A DNA stretch of 64,000 nt from Rhodobiaceae bacterium (lineage in GTDB: Bacteria > Pseudomonadota > Alphaproteobacteria > Parvibaculales > Parvibaculaceae), in NCBI GenBank assembly GCA_021404525.1, contig JAAWWE010000002.1:62001-126000 (forward strand), written 5' to 3'. The translations under genes were made by a program, and so were the position numbers. Below are positions 29,367-37,699 of the stretch, piece after piece. The first letter of the stretch is position 1; every line of letters starts with the position of its first letter. The notes below the pieces were generated by a model. It saw only the letters and a program-made list of their open reading frames with translations. It was not told where the DNA came from and ran no database searches.

Positions 29367-31514
29367 TCAGGCGAGGAACGCCCAATCCAGAGAGGACGTG
29401 TCGTCGATCGAGACAGTTTGGAAGGCGTCTGCCGTCAGGTCCGTAAACAGGACACCGTCTCCCTCTACCCCATTGAAAGAGGCAAAGGACAGAAAGGCAC
29501 CTTCGTCGGTATCTGTAAAGGCGGACATGAAATCGACATCGTTCAGATAGAGCGTGTCTGATAAGGCAAGAATGTCGATCCCAATGTCGAAGTCGCGAAT
29601 GATGTCGTAGCCATCGCCGATGTCGAAATAGAATGTATCTGAGGCATTGTCCTGGCGCCCCAGCTCGGCGCCCCACAATTCGTCGTCACCGGCACCACCA
29701 TTCAGTTTATCGCTGCCTTTGCCGCCTCGTAGGCGGTCGTCGCCTTGGTCCGCGTAAAGGGTGTCTGCTCCACTAGCGCCGTTCAGATAGTCATTTCCAG
29801 CCCCACCATAGACGGTGTCGTCTCCTGCATGCCCGGCAATATAGTCATTGCCATCGCCACCGGAGAGTGTGTTCGCTTTGTTGCTGCCGATGATCTTGTC
29901 ATTGTGAGATGATCCGATCAGGTTCTCGATGCCTGTAAGCGTGTCGGTGCCGTTTCCGAGGACCGTGCCCTCGGCAAGGTTGGCGCGGATCCCCTTGGAC
30001 CAAGATTGATAGTCGACGGTATCGATGCCAGAACCGCCATGAATTTGGTCACTGCCGGTTCCGCCATCGAGAATGTCATCGCCGCTGTGGCCGTAGAGAG
30101 TGTCGTTGCCACTTCCGCCGAGAAGGGTGTCGTCGCCGGATCCGCCCAACAACTCATCATTGCCAGAGCCTCCGTCCAGGTGGTCTGACCCGCTATTGCC
30201 AGATAGTTCATCGCTGCCGACACCTCCTGTGAGAGTGTCACTTCCGCTGCCGCCGCTTAGTTCGTCGCTGCCATTGCCGCCGTCGAGCACATCATCACCA
30301 CTGCCGCCGCTCAGGATATCATTGCCGTGCTCGCCTAAAAGGGTGTCGTTCCCGGCCGATCCTTCAATTCGGTCGTTATTGCCGCCACCATTCAGGTAGT
30401 CGTCGCCGGAATTGCCATACAGGTGATCATCACCATTGTCGCCATAGACGACGTCATCGCCGAGGTTTCCGTAGAGCACATCATTGTTGGAACCGCCATG
30501 GAGTATGTCGTCGCCGCTTCCGCCATGCAGCTCGTCGTTTCCTGTTCCTCCGTAAAGCTGATCATTGCCTTTGTGGCCCCATAGCTCGTCAGAGCCAGTA
30601 CCGCCATAGAGGATGTCATTGTCCTGAACGGGGTCTGTGTTGGGCGCGCTGCCATCTCCGTCATGGACATTGTCAGGCAGACCCTGCTCAAACCGATAAT
30701 GTGCGTTTAGAACTTGCGCGTTTGCGGTACCGATATCGACCGTGAATACCGAGTCGTCAAAGTCCCTGTCGCCACCATTGTATAAGTCCTCAAAGCCCAA
30801 CGTCAGCGTGCCAGCGTCGGTCTTGAGGATGCCCGTTGTATGTAGGATGCCGTCTGGATTGAGACCGAGCGTGTCGTCAAAAGCAGCTGTGTGATACTGG
30901 TGGTGCCGGATTTCTGTGACAGTGCCATCGTCGCTTGTATGCACAAGCTTGGGGTTGATGCTTGTCAGGCTCGCAGCTGATCCGTCAGTGTCAATGAAAC
31001 TATAGGATCCCTCTCCAAGGGCGTCATAGTTGTTGTAGCTGTACCCATTGGAAACGATGAAAAACCCAAGCTGATCGCCAGGAGCGACATCAAGCGGAAC
31101 CGTTGTCTCCCCGCCGATCAGACTACCACCACTTCCTTGAAGCGAGGCATTTTCCCAGATCACATCAACGTCGTAGATGGCGCCAGTTTCAGAATCGATT
31201 TTGTAGTAACCAAAACTGTTGCGGTAGCCGGCCGTCTCCCCCTCAAAAATCACCGATACTGGATAATCATTGGCAATGGGGATAGCTGTAACTTGAACAA
31301 TGTTCGGACCGCCGGATCCATAGAGGAAGTCGTTGCCGCTATTTCCATAGAGTACGTCATCGCCCTGGCCACCCCAGACTTCGTCATGCCCGGTCTCGCC
31401 TGTCATAACATCATCGCCGCGTCCGCCAGACATGACGTCTGAGTGTCGCGTTCCTGAAATTGTATCGTTGTTTGGTGTTCCGATAAGTGGATGTGTTGCA
31501 GGTAAACTGGCCAT
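29367..31514 (-). CDS. Secreted RTX (calcium-binding repeat) protein with DUF4114 domain
   Basis: This 715-residue acidic protein opens with a short block of GGxGxDxxx nonapeptides, then a beta-rich domain (about residues 75-270) with the DUF4114 signature LGFEDLYNGGDRDFDDSVF. About 350 residues of RTX repeats (GGSGDDxLxGG) follow, and a C-terminal tail with ASDTFYFDIGDGYDIIRDFD and a final aliphatic/acidic end, as in type I secretion substrates. RTX repeats fold on Ca2+ outside the cell. The start at the ATG at 31514 has AAAGGGACGGGAC upstream; 80 further codons in the frame are unlike the family. It is probably exported by the ABC/HlyD pair at 50008-52706 and may bind the polymer. An alginate epimerase catalytic module is not present. 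Confidence 0.85.
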   Translation of the reverse strand: MASLPATHPLIGTPNNDTISGTRHSDVMSGGRGDDVMTGETGHDEVWGGQGDDVLYGNSGNDFLYGSGGPNIVQVTAIPIANDYPVSVIFEGETAGYRNSFGYYKIDSETGAIYDVDVIWENASLQGSGGSLIGGETTVPLDVAPGDQLGFFIVSNGYSYNNYDALGEGSYSFIDTDGSAASLTSINPKLVHTSDDGTVTEIRHHQYHTAAFDDTLGLNPDGILHTTGILKTDAGTLTLGFEDLYNGGDRDFDDSVFTVDIGTANAQVLNAHYRFEQGLPDNVHDGDGSAPNTDPVQDNDILYGGTGSDELWGHKGNDQLYGGTGNDELHGGSGDDILHGGSNNDVLYGNLGDDVVYGDNGDDHLYGNSGDDYLNGGGNNDRIEGSAGNDTLLGEHGNDILSGGSGDDVLDGGNGSDELSGGSGSDTLTGGVGSDELSGNSGSDHLDGGSGNDELLGGSGDDTLLGGSGNDTLYGHSGDDILDGGTGSDQIHGGSGIDTVDYQSWSKGIRANLAEGTVLGNGTDTLTGIENLIGSSHNDKIIGSNKANTLSGGDGNDYIAGHAGDDTVYGGAGNDYLNGASGADTLYADQGDDRLRGGKGSDKLNGGAGDDELWGAELGRQDNASDTFYFDIGDGYDIIRDFDIGIDILALSDTLYLNDVDFMSAFTDTDEGAFLSFASFNGVEGDGVLFTDLTADAFQTVSIDDTSSLDWAFLA

Positions 31515-31553
31515 GTCCCGTCCCTTTGCTGGTTTTGCGATCCTGGAGGGGGT

Positions 31554-31569
31554 TTCAAACGTTATGCCA
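31554..31569 (-). promoter_or_regulatory. Candidate sigma-54 promoter of the RTX gene (weak -12)
   Basis: On the - strand the sequence reads TGGCAT, five bases, TTGAA. The -24 element fits sigma-54, but the -12 GC pair is GA. Support comes from its geometry: it ends 40 bases before the RTX start, exactly as the similar site of algD does, and its -24 is 83 bases from the nearest TTGCA-like box, mirroring the 81 bases on the other side. Confidence 0.4.
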
Positions 31570-31643
31570 ACAGGACCGTCAGCGAATACCGCTGATTTCG
31601 GCCAGTTTGAGCCAGGGTAGCTTCGCGAGAGGTGACGGGTGTT

Positions 31644-31701
31644 TTGCATGTCGCGACGGTGTGACCGCAGGGTGCAAATAGAGTGGATTCGCACCTTGCA
31701 C
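31644..31701. promoter_or_regulatory. Array of three TTGCA-N3-TGCAA-like boxes (RTX/alg44 divergent region)
   Basis: TTGCA TGT CGCGA (31644), CCGCA GGG TGCAA (31665) and TCGCA CCT TGCAC (31689) each differ from TTGCA-N3-TGCAA at two of ten positions. Centres are 21 and 24 bases apart. The array is centred between the two divergent sigma-54-like promoters (81 and 83 bases from the outer box centres to the -24 elements), the position expected for an enhancer-type activator. Confidence 0.5.
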
Positions 31702-31774
31702 TTCAGCCAATGAGCTTGAGAACAAAAGCGGCGGATCGCTGCCGCAAATAGCACAATTCATGGCACCTACTTTG

Positions 31775-31790
31775 TGGCATGGGCCTTGCT
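31775..31790 (+). promoter_or_regulatory. Sigma-54 promoter of the alg44-alg8-like operon
   Basis: TGGCAT GGGCC TTGCT has GG and GC exactly 12 bases apart and matches the -24/-12 consensus at all but one core base. Transcription would begin near 31801, so the protein start must be the ATG at 31818 and not the earlier in-frame ATG at 31779, which lies inside the promoter. Confidence 0.82.
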
Positions 31791-31817
31791 CCCTTTACCC
31801 TGAAAGGAGCCAAAGGA

Positions 31818-33404
31818 ATGAAAGTCATTCGGGAACGACCCTGCCAGCGTCGACACCATCGTGTTACGGCTCCGTTGCGCATTGACGCAGAAACGTTGAG
31901 TGCTCACCAGACCGTCAATTGGAGCCTGGGTGGCTTCAGGATTGATCAGGTTGATGGCGCCTTGCCAGATGTGGGGCAGGAGTTCTCAGTCCGGATCGAA
32001 CTGCCATTCCAGGGATTCGATATCAAATTTGAGGCAGAGACCCGTGTGGTTCGTACAGCGGATGTCACGAAATCTGTCTGCGTTGAATTCATCTCGCTAG
32101 ATGAACGCTCGCGCGATTTGATGAAACACTTCGTTGAAGACCTCATTCGCGGAAAAATGGCCACGATTGACGACACGATCTGTCGGATCGATGTTCCCGT
32201 GACGCCCATCTCGACGCAACCCGACCCAAACCCACCAGAGGAGATGGCGGTTACACGCTGGCCTATCAAAACCATTGCCATGAGCAGCTTTTATGCGGCC
32301 CTTGGGCTCTGTGTATTTGGATATCTGAGTGTGTTGATCTATTCGAGCTTCACCCAGCTTGAAGTATCGACGGCGGTTGTCTCTGCGCCGGTGCAGGTTA
32401 TGCGGATGCCGGTAGACGGGATCTATCGGCCGGTCGGCTATGCTGAAGGCGCCAGCGTGCGTGCAGGCGATCCGCTGGCCCATATTGATGACATGCGCTT
32501 ACAGGCAAAGATTAGTGAAGCGACCGCAAATGTCACCCAGGCGCAGGATCGTCTGTGGCGCGCAGAACAAACGTTCGAATTGGAATCGGAGCGGATCAAG
32601 CTCTATCAGGTGATCAGCCAGGTAGACAAAGACATGGCCGCCGCACAGGTTACCGCGCGGACGGAAGCACTCCGCGCAGCCGACGCCCACCTTCAGCGTA
32701 TGAAAACGCTATGGGACAGGGGTTTTTCGACCAATGCCCAGCTAGATGATGCAAAGGCACGCCAGAGTCTCGCCGCCGCGAGGCTTCGTGAATCTGAACT
32801 CGCTCTTGAGCAGTCAACGGTTATGAATGAAGTAGCGGGCAGACGACACTATAATCATAAGGAGTTCGTCTCCGACCTCGACATGCTGTTGATTGAGGTT
32901 GATGAGCGCCGGAGTGACCTTCAGGCAGCCAGACAAAAACTTGAAACACTCGAAACCATGAAAGATGAGTTGGTCGTCCGCGCGCCGTTTGATGGCCGGA
33001 TTGTTCGGTTGATGCAGACAGGTTCTGCAAGTGTGCTGAGGGATGAGCCCCTAGCAGTGCTGGAGATGAATGCACCAACGACGGTGACCGCATTCTTACA
33101 GCAGGAAGAAGTTCTCCAGGTTGGTTTGAATGATGAGGCCACCGTCTTTCTTCCGTCACTTGACCGTTATGTCCAAGCGGAAGTTGTGCGCATTGACCGG
33201 AGTTCTGCTTATCTGGACGAAAAGCAGGCGCAGTATAGCTGGCGTCCTGAGGATGAACGGACGGCGACTGTATCGCTGCGGATTCAAGGAGACCCAGCAG
33301 ACGTGGCGGACTTCCGCACAATTCGTCCAGGCCTTCCGGCCGTTGTGGTCTTCAATCGTCGATCCAGCAGCGTTTCTCAGGCGCAGCTCGCCAGAAGCCT
33401 TTAA
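31818..33404 (+). CDS. Alg44-like c-di-GMP receptor and membrane-fusion protein (PilZ-HlyD)
   Basis: This 528-residue protein joins a PilZ domain to a HlyD-type periplasmic part through one membrane helix (about residues 157-180), the layout of alginate copolymerase Alg44. PilZ residues for c-di-GMP are visible: RxxxR at R11-R15 and the NxSxxG variant of DxSxxG at N34-G39. After the helix come a biotinyl-lipoyl half (PVQVMRMPVDGIYRPVGYAEGASVRAGDPLAHID), a long coiled coil (about 240-385), and the second half (VVRAPFDGRIVRLMQ). Unlike many HlyD proteins, the PilZ domain is cytosolic and N-terminal. The gene is first in an operon with the Alg8-like synthase, 3 bases apart. Function as c-di-GMP-gated activator of polymer synthesis is inferred from Alg44. 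Confidence 0.85.
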   Translation: MKVIRERPCQRRHHRVTAPLRIDAETLSAHQTVNWSLGGFRIDQVDGALPDVGQEFSVRIELPFQGFDIKFEAETRVVRTADVTKSVCVEFISLDERSRDLMKHFVEDLIRGKMATIDDTICRIDVPVTPISTQPDPNPPEEMAVTRWPIKTIAMSSFYAALGLCVFGYLSVLIYSSFTQLEVSTAVVSAPVQVMRMPVDGIYRPVGYAEGASVRAGDPLAHIDDMRLQAKISEATANVTQAQDRLWRAEQTFELESERIKLYQVISQVDKDMAAAQVTARTEALRAADAHLQRMKTLWDRGFSTNAQLDDAKARQSLAAARLRESELALEQSTVMNEVAGRRHYNHKEFVSDLDMLLIEVDERRSDLQAARQKLETLETMKDELVVRAPFDGRIVRLMQTGSASVLRDEPLAVLEMNAPTTVTAFLQQEEVLQVGLNDEATVFLPSLDRYVQAEVVRIDRSSAYLDEKQAQYSWRPEDERTATVSLRIQGDPADVADFRTIRPGLPAVVVFNRRSSSVSQAQLARSL

Positions 33405-33407
33405 GCC

Positions 33408-34997
33408 ATGGCGGTGCGGCTCGATACGGTTCTCAATATTGATGATCCGACCCACTGGCCAACAGGGTGGGCTAAATGGAGTCCGATGGTGTTGACCCAT
33501 CTCGCCCTCTACTTTGCCATCTGTCTGCTTTGTATTCTCGTCCTTCCAAATAGCATCTGGGATGCAGAAACGCGTGCGATCACGCTTGTGATCGGGACCC
33601 TCGGCATCTGGCGGTATGGCTGGTGGTTTACCCACGCCTTTCGTGCCTTCCTGTTCGGGCGGTTCGTCTATCCAAAGATGCGGCAACAGGGTGAAGAAGT
33701 CTGGGCTGCCGGCTGGCGGCCCCGCCATCTCCACTTCATGATGACGACGTACAAAGAACACCGGTCAATCACAGAAAAAGTGGTGCGGTCTATTCTGCGA
33801 GAGGTGAGGAAATCCGGTGTACCGGCAACCATATGGCTCGGTTCGTCAGACAGATTTGATGAAGACATTATCGAAGACTTCCTCGAGCGTGAGGCGGGCG
33901 ATATCGATCTGACCCTTAGAATTATCCGACAGAATGTTCCGGGGAAACGTGCTGCCATCGGCCTTGTGCTGCGCGCCATGTGTCGCTTGCCCATCGAACA
34001 AGATGATCTCATCGTCTTTATGGACGGCGATTTCATATTAGGGGAGGGTGCTGTCAGCCGCTGCATGCCGTTGTTCCAGATTGACCCCGAGCTGGAAGCC
34101 TGCACCACCGATGAAGAAGTGATCTGCATCGGACCGCGATGGATTGAGACGTGGTTAAAGATGCGGTTTGCGCAGCGACGCATCGCCATGCAATCCCATG
34201 CCATGTCCAACCGGGTGCTGACCCTGACAGGTCGTATGTCTGTGTTTCGCGCGAAACACTTGTTGCAGCACGAGTTTATCCGCCTGCTGGAGGCGGACCA
34301 TCTTGAGCATTGGCTGTGGGGTAAGTTTCGCTTTCTCTCAGGAGATGACAAGAGCACCTGGTACTACATGCTCAAACACAATGCGCGTATGACTTATGTC
34401 CCTGATGCACTCGGGTACACTGTGGAAGTCATTGAGGGCTCAGGCCTTGATCGCATGGTGCAGAATTTCCGGCGCTGGTCGGGGAACATGCTGCGCAATG
34501 GGGCACGGGCCATACGCCTTGGGCCGAGCCGGATGCCGTTCTTTATCTGGTGGTGTTTGGTCGACCAACGTCTGTCCATGTGGACCATGCTCGTATCGCC
34601 GGTGCTGGCGGTTCTCGCGACGGCTATCCAGGGAATTTCTTACGCGATCTCCTATATCATTTTTATCGCTGTCAGCCGGATGCTGCTGTCACTCTTCCTC
34701 TACAACTATTCCCGCTGCGTCCACATGGCCTATCCGTGGATCCTGTTTTTTAATCAGCTTATTAATGCATCGGTGAAGGTCTATTGCATCTTCAGATTGT
34801 CCAAACAGCGGTGGACAAACCGAGGCAATCAATCAGCGGGCATGGACGGTGCGTCATGGGTCGAGATATCGCGAAACGCGATGGCGAGCTGGTGCACCGC
34901 CGTATCTGTTGCAATCCTGGTGGTGGCGACCATGCACTACGCAAATCTGGTGGCACCCCCGACTCTGATTTCCCTGCGCGCCCTTGGATTGGGTTAA
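33408..34997 (+). CDS. Alg8-like membrane glycosyltransferase (family GT2)
   Basis: This 529-residue processive glycosyltransferase has two N-terminal membrane helices (about residues 28-65), a cytosolic GT-A domain and four or more C-terminal helices (about 375-520). The catalytic signature is complete: LGSSDRFDED near 145, FMDGDF with the DxD at D206/D208, a TED-like region LEADHLEHW (about 294), and QNFRRW at 352-357 followed by SGNMLRNG, close to the RRW..NMLR of Alg8. Together with AlgD and AlgA in the same cluster it most likely polymerises GDP-mannuronate. GDP-mannose or another sugar nucleotide remains possible. It starts 3 bases after the Alg44-like gene with no separate ribosome site, so translation is probably coupled. 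Confidence 0.85.
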   Translation: MAVRLDTVLNIDDPTHWPTGWAKWSPMVLTHLALYFAICLLCILVLPNSIWDAETRAITLVIGTLGIWRYGWWFTHAFRAFLFGRFVYPKMRQQGEEVWAAGWRPRHLHFMMTTYKEHRSITEKVVRSILREVRKSGVPATIWLGSSDRFDEDIIEDFLEREAGDIDLTLRIIRQNVPGKRAAIGLVLRAMCRLPIEQDDLIVFMDGDFILGEGAVSRCMPLFQIDPELEACTTDEEVICIGPRWIETWLKMRFAQRRIAMQSHAMSNRVLTLTGRMSVFRAKHLLQHEFIRLLEADHLEHWLWGKFRFLSGDDKSTWYYMLKHNARMTYVPDALGYTVEVIEGSGLDRMVQNFRRWSGNMLRNGARAIRLGPSRMPFFIWWCLVDQRLSMWTMLVSPVLAVLATAIQGISYAISYIIFIAVSRMLLSLFLYNYSRCVHMAYPWILFFNQLINASVKVYCIFRLSKQRWTNRGNQSAGMDGASWVEISRNAMASWCTAVSVAILVVATMHYANLVAPPTLISLRALGLG

Positions 34998-35023
34998 CTG
35001 CATTTTTCTTCCTGCAGCTTTCT

Positions 35024-35082
35024 TTGCAATCCGCACTACCGTCTTTGCATCTTGCGAATTCACGGAGTTTTGCGCCCTGCGA
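35024..35082. promoter_or_regulatory. Array of three TTGCA-N3-TGCAA-like boxes upstream of the SGNH operon
   Basis: TTGCA ATC CGCAC (35024), TTGCA TCT TGCGA (35045, one mismatch) and TTGCG CCC TGCGA (35070) lie with centres 21 and 25 bases apart, the same rhythm as upstream of alg44 and of the kinase gene. They sit 44-90 bases before the sigma-54 promoter at 35119. Confidence 0.55.
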
Positions 35083-35118
35083 CCTCATTTAAGTTATTGA
35101 AAAACAAGTGTAATTCGA

Positions 35119-35134
35119 TGGCATGGGCTTTGCT
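35119..35134 (+). promoter_or_regulatory. Sigma-54 promoter of the SGNH-Sel1-MBOAT operon
   Basis: TGGCAT GGGCT TTGCT is one base different from the alg44 promoter at 31775 and has the exact 12-base GG-GC distance. It lies in the 169-base gap after the synthase gene, with an expected start near 35145, just before the ribosome site of the SGNH gene at 35167. Confidence 0.82.
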
Positions 35135-35166
35135 CCGTTTGTGTGTAAACACGAAAGGTTTGGTCA

Positions 35167-36465
35167 ATGCGGCACCCTCGAAAACATCCCCTTGCTTACG
35201 CTTTGGTTCTTTGTCTGGCCCTTGCCGCTGGACTTGGACCCACGGTTTTCAATTTTGTGGTGGATCCATATGACCGCAATGGGTGGTTTGATCTGGGGAT
35301 CGAAAAGGCCTCGCTCAGCGAAAAGGCGCATTACCCACTCTGGAAGATGCTGCGCTACAGCGCGAAAAGCCCAAGTCTTATTGTTTTGGGAGATAGCCGG
35401 GCGCGGGCTCTGCGGGACAAATACTGGCATGAGGCCGGGCGGACCGATGCGTTCAACTTTGCCTATGGCGGTGCCACCGTGCAGGAGATCCATGAGACTT
35501 TTGAGTATGTGAAAGCGAACCCGGATATCGACACCCTGATTGTCGGCATCCAGCTCCGAAGCTTCGACCTTGATCATAAAGGCGGTATGAACCGGGTGCC
35601 CGAAGCGATTGAACTGACAGAAGGGGCGTTCAACTATTATACAAGTTGGTTTGTCGCGAAGATTGGCTGGCGCCATGTTGCAACCGAGTTCGAGTTAGAC
35701 CCAGCGACATGGGCGCTCACATGGCCCAGCCTGATCGGTTCAGCACAAGCGGCCGGCCGAGGTGCAAACGACCGCCTGACCCTGTTCGACCTGCTGAGCC
35801 CGGAAGCCTGCCTCGGGTGTGAGCTGCCTGAGGTGCAACAGACCGCGTTCACGGTCGGTCCGGGGGTAAACCTTGGATTGGGACGAGGATATGGTGCCTG
35901 GTCGCGGCTTTGGCCGGCGATAAATCTGGATCGCGACCTGCCTGCGAAATTTGCCCGTCAAGTAGAACGCAATGCGCGGTCGGACTGGAGATCGTTCAAT
36001 TTTTCTGAAGAACTCTGGTTAAAGCTCAACGAGATTTCGGTTTGGAGCCGGGAAAACAATGTTGAGTTGGTATTCGTCATTCCGCCGACAATTTCGGAGA
36101 TGCAAGAGCGGATCACTGAATTCGGTTTTGGCATCCTCAATCATGACTTCAGACTGCGCCTCGCAGAACTCGCGCCCGTCGTCGACTTTGATTTCGACAA
36201 TGCACTGACCCGCGACATCTCCAGGTTTTCCGATGCTTATCATTTCAATGCCGCCGCCTCACGCGAAATTGTCGGTGAACTTGTGATGTTCACCGGTTCG
36301 GACGAGAAGGCGCAAGTCCGGTTACGCAGCAATCGCGGTTCTTTGCGCTGCCCCGTCTTCACGGATGACACCACCGACCGTCTGTCCGACGGCCGTGTGG
36401 TGATGAAGCAGGGTGTGGGGTGCCGCATTTGGTCGAAGGAAGGAGCTCAACATGACATCCGATAG
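35167..36465 (+). CDS. Membrane-anchored SGNH-hydrolase-like protein, putative polymer O-acetylation partner
   Basis: This 432-residue protein starts with a hydrophobic helix (about residues 9-32) and continues in the periplasm. An SGNH-type nucleophile block VLGDSRAR lies near residue 74 and the matching Asp-His pair in FSDAYHFN at D356/H359; these are the two ends of the SGNH active site. Periplasmic SGNH proteins of this sort (AlgX, AlgJ, DltD class) take acyl groups from an MBOAT partner, and an MBOAT gene follows in the same operon. Sequence similarity to AlgX or AlgJ themselves is not obvious. A Cys pair (CLGC) is present near residue 216. The gene overlaps the Sel1 gene by 14 bases. 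Confidence 0.75.
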   Translation: MRHPRKHPLAYALVLCLALAAGLGPTVFNFVVDPYDRNGWFDLGIEKASLSEKAHYPLWKMLRYSAKSPSLIVLGDSRARALRDKYWHEAGRTDAFNFAYGGATVQEIHETFEYVKANPDIDTLIVGIQLRSFDLDHKGGMNRVPEAIELTEGAFNYYTSWFVAKIGWRHVATEFELDPATWALTWPSLIGSAQAAGRGANDRLTLFDLLSPEACLGCELPEVQQTAFTVGPGVNLGLGRGYGAWSRLWPAINLDRDLPAKFARQVERNARSDWRSFNFSEELWLKLNEISVWSRENNVELVFVIPPTISEMQERITEFGFGILNHDFRLRLAELAPVVDFDFDNALTRDISRFSDAYHFNAAASREIVGELVMFTGSDEKAQVRLRSNRGSLRCPVFTDDTTDRLSDGRVVMKQGVGCRIWSKEGAQHDIR

Positions 36466-37675
36466 AACGCAGACCTCTCCAATCATACTGATTCTAATCT
36501 TCGGCCTAGTAATGTTCGGCTTCTTGATTGCTGGATTTCTGACGCAGCCATCCGATGGTGGTTTTCAGGACCTGAGTGCTCCGATTGACCCTGTCGTCGA
36601 GGAGCGCATTCGACAGGCGCGCGGCCTTCAGCGTTTGGGCAAGTGGCAGGATGCTGCAGACATTTTGCATCCGCTGGTCGCCCAAGGTCACCCATTGGCT
36701 ATATTCCATCTCGGCAAAGCCTATGGGCGTGGATGGGGCGTGCCTGCTGACTTGGATCAGTCTCGCGAACTGCTGCTCAGAGCTGCCCAGTTCGATTTTC
36801 CCTATCGTGGTGAGACGGCTTATGAGATTGGCCGACTCTATCAGCGTTCGGTCGGCGAAGATTGTCCACGATACGCATTTGAGTGGTTTCAGCGGGCAAT
36901 CGACTGGAACTATCCCAAAGGCCATGTGCAGATCGCCAAGCACTATGAAAACGGTCTGGGCGTAGAGCAGGATATCTCCTCGGCTCTCTATCATTATGAA
37001 GCGGCAACAGCTGCCGGGTTTGAAAGTGCTGCTTTGAGTTTTGCCCGGGCCCTCCGGGCCGGCCGTAACGGAATACCGGCAGAGCCTCTCCGCGCCGCTA
37101 TGTTGGCTGATGCTGCGATCTCTGCACTGAGACTGAAGGCGTCGACCGGATCAGCGAGCGCCGCAAAACTGCTTGGCCGCCTATTTCGTGATGGCGATTT
37201 TGTTGATCGAGATACCGATGTCGCACTGCATTGGCTGCGTCGCGCCAGTGACCTTGGCGACAGTGGCGGCATGCATGACTTCGCCCATCTTTTAATTGCA
37301 ACACTGCCTGAGCACGACTCCGAGATGGACGCGCTTGTCTGGCTACGCCGTGCGGCAGCCCTTGGCCATGGCGGGGCGATGACCTCTCTTGGAAGATTTC
37401 ATCTGCGGGAGCAATTCGGTCTCCACCGGCCGGGTGCTGTGTCCTGGTTGGAGCGCGGCGTGATTGCACGCCATGGCGGTGCGATGGAAGAACTCGCGAG
37501 GCTCACTGCGAACGGTGACCTGGTCGAGCTTGACCTGGCAGCCGCACTTGATCTCGCGAAGCAGGGTGCTGCTTTGGGTCACAGAGGATCTGAACGCCTG
37601 CGCAATGAGTTGCTTGACCGCGCTCAAGGTGTGCCATCAGCCGCCGTTATGCCCCTCAGCGCTGAGAATTCCTAA
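36452..37675 (+). CDS. Sel1-repeat periplasmic protein, AlgK-like
   Basis: This 407-residue protein has one N-terminal membrane helix (about residues 11-31) and then Sel1/TPR-type repeats to the end, for example HPLAIFHLGKAYGRGWGVPADLDQSRELL and GHVQIAKHYENGLGVEQDISSALYHYE. AlgK, the alginate TPR/Sel1 scaffold, is a lipoprotein that places the AlgE porin; here the protein lacks a lipobox Cys and would stay in the inner membrane. The ATG at 36452 follows AAGGAAGGAGC inside the end of the SGNH gene; the open frame starts 13 codons earlier. The role as a scaffold of the synthase complex is inferred from order and repeats. Confidence 0.75.
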   Translation: MTSDRTQTSPIILILIFGLVMFGFLIAGFLTQPSDGGFQDLSAPIDPVVEERIRQARGLQRLGKWQDAADILHPLVAQGHPLAIFHLGKAYGRGWGVPADLDQSRELLLRAAQFDFPYRGETAYEIGRLYQRSVGEDCPRYAFEWFQRAIDWNYPKGHVQIAKHYENGLGVEQDISSALYHYEAATAAGFESAALSFARALRAGRNGIPAEPLRAAMLADAAISALRLKASTGSASAAKLLGRLFRDGDFVDRDTDVALHWLRRASDLGDSGGMHDFAHLLIATLPEHDSEMDALVWLRRAAALGHGGAMTSLGRFHLREQFGLHRPGAVSWLERGVIARHGGAMEELARLTANGDLVELDLAAALDLAKQGAALGHRGSERLRNELLDRAQGVPSAAVMPLSAENS

Positions 37676-37699
37676 TCCCCCTCAGAAGGATGTCCAAAG

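Noticed and set aside
29125-29676. 183-codon - strand frame overlapping the RTX gene end
   Set aside because: It is an alternate frame of the RTX repeats (Arg/His-rich, no homology) that continues into the att-like repeat by chance.
26783-31400. Dense repeats that could suggest a CRISPR array
   Set aside because: The repeats are in frame within the autotransporter and RTX genes, vary in sequence and have no constant short repeat with unique spacers.
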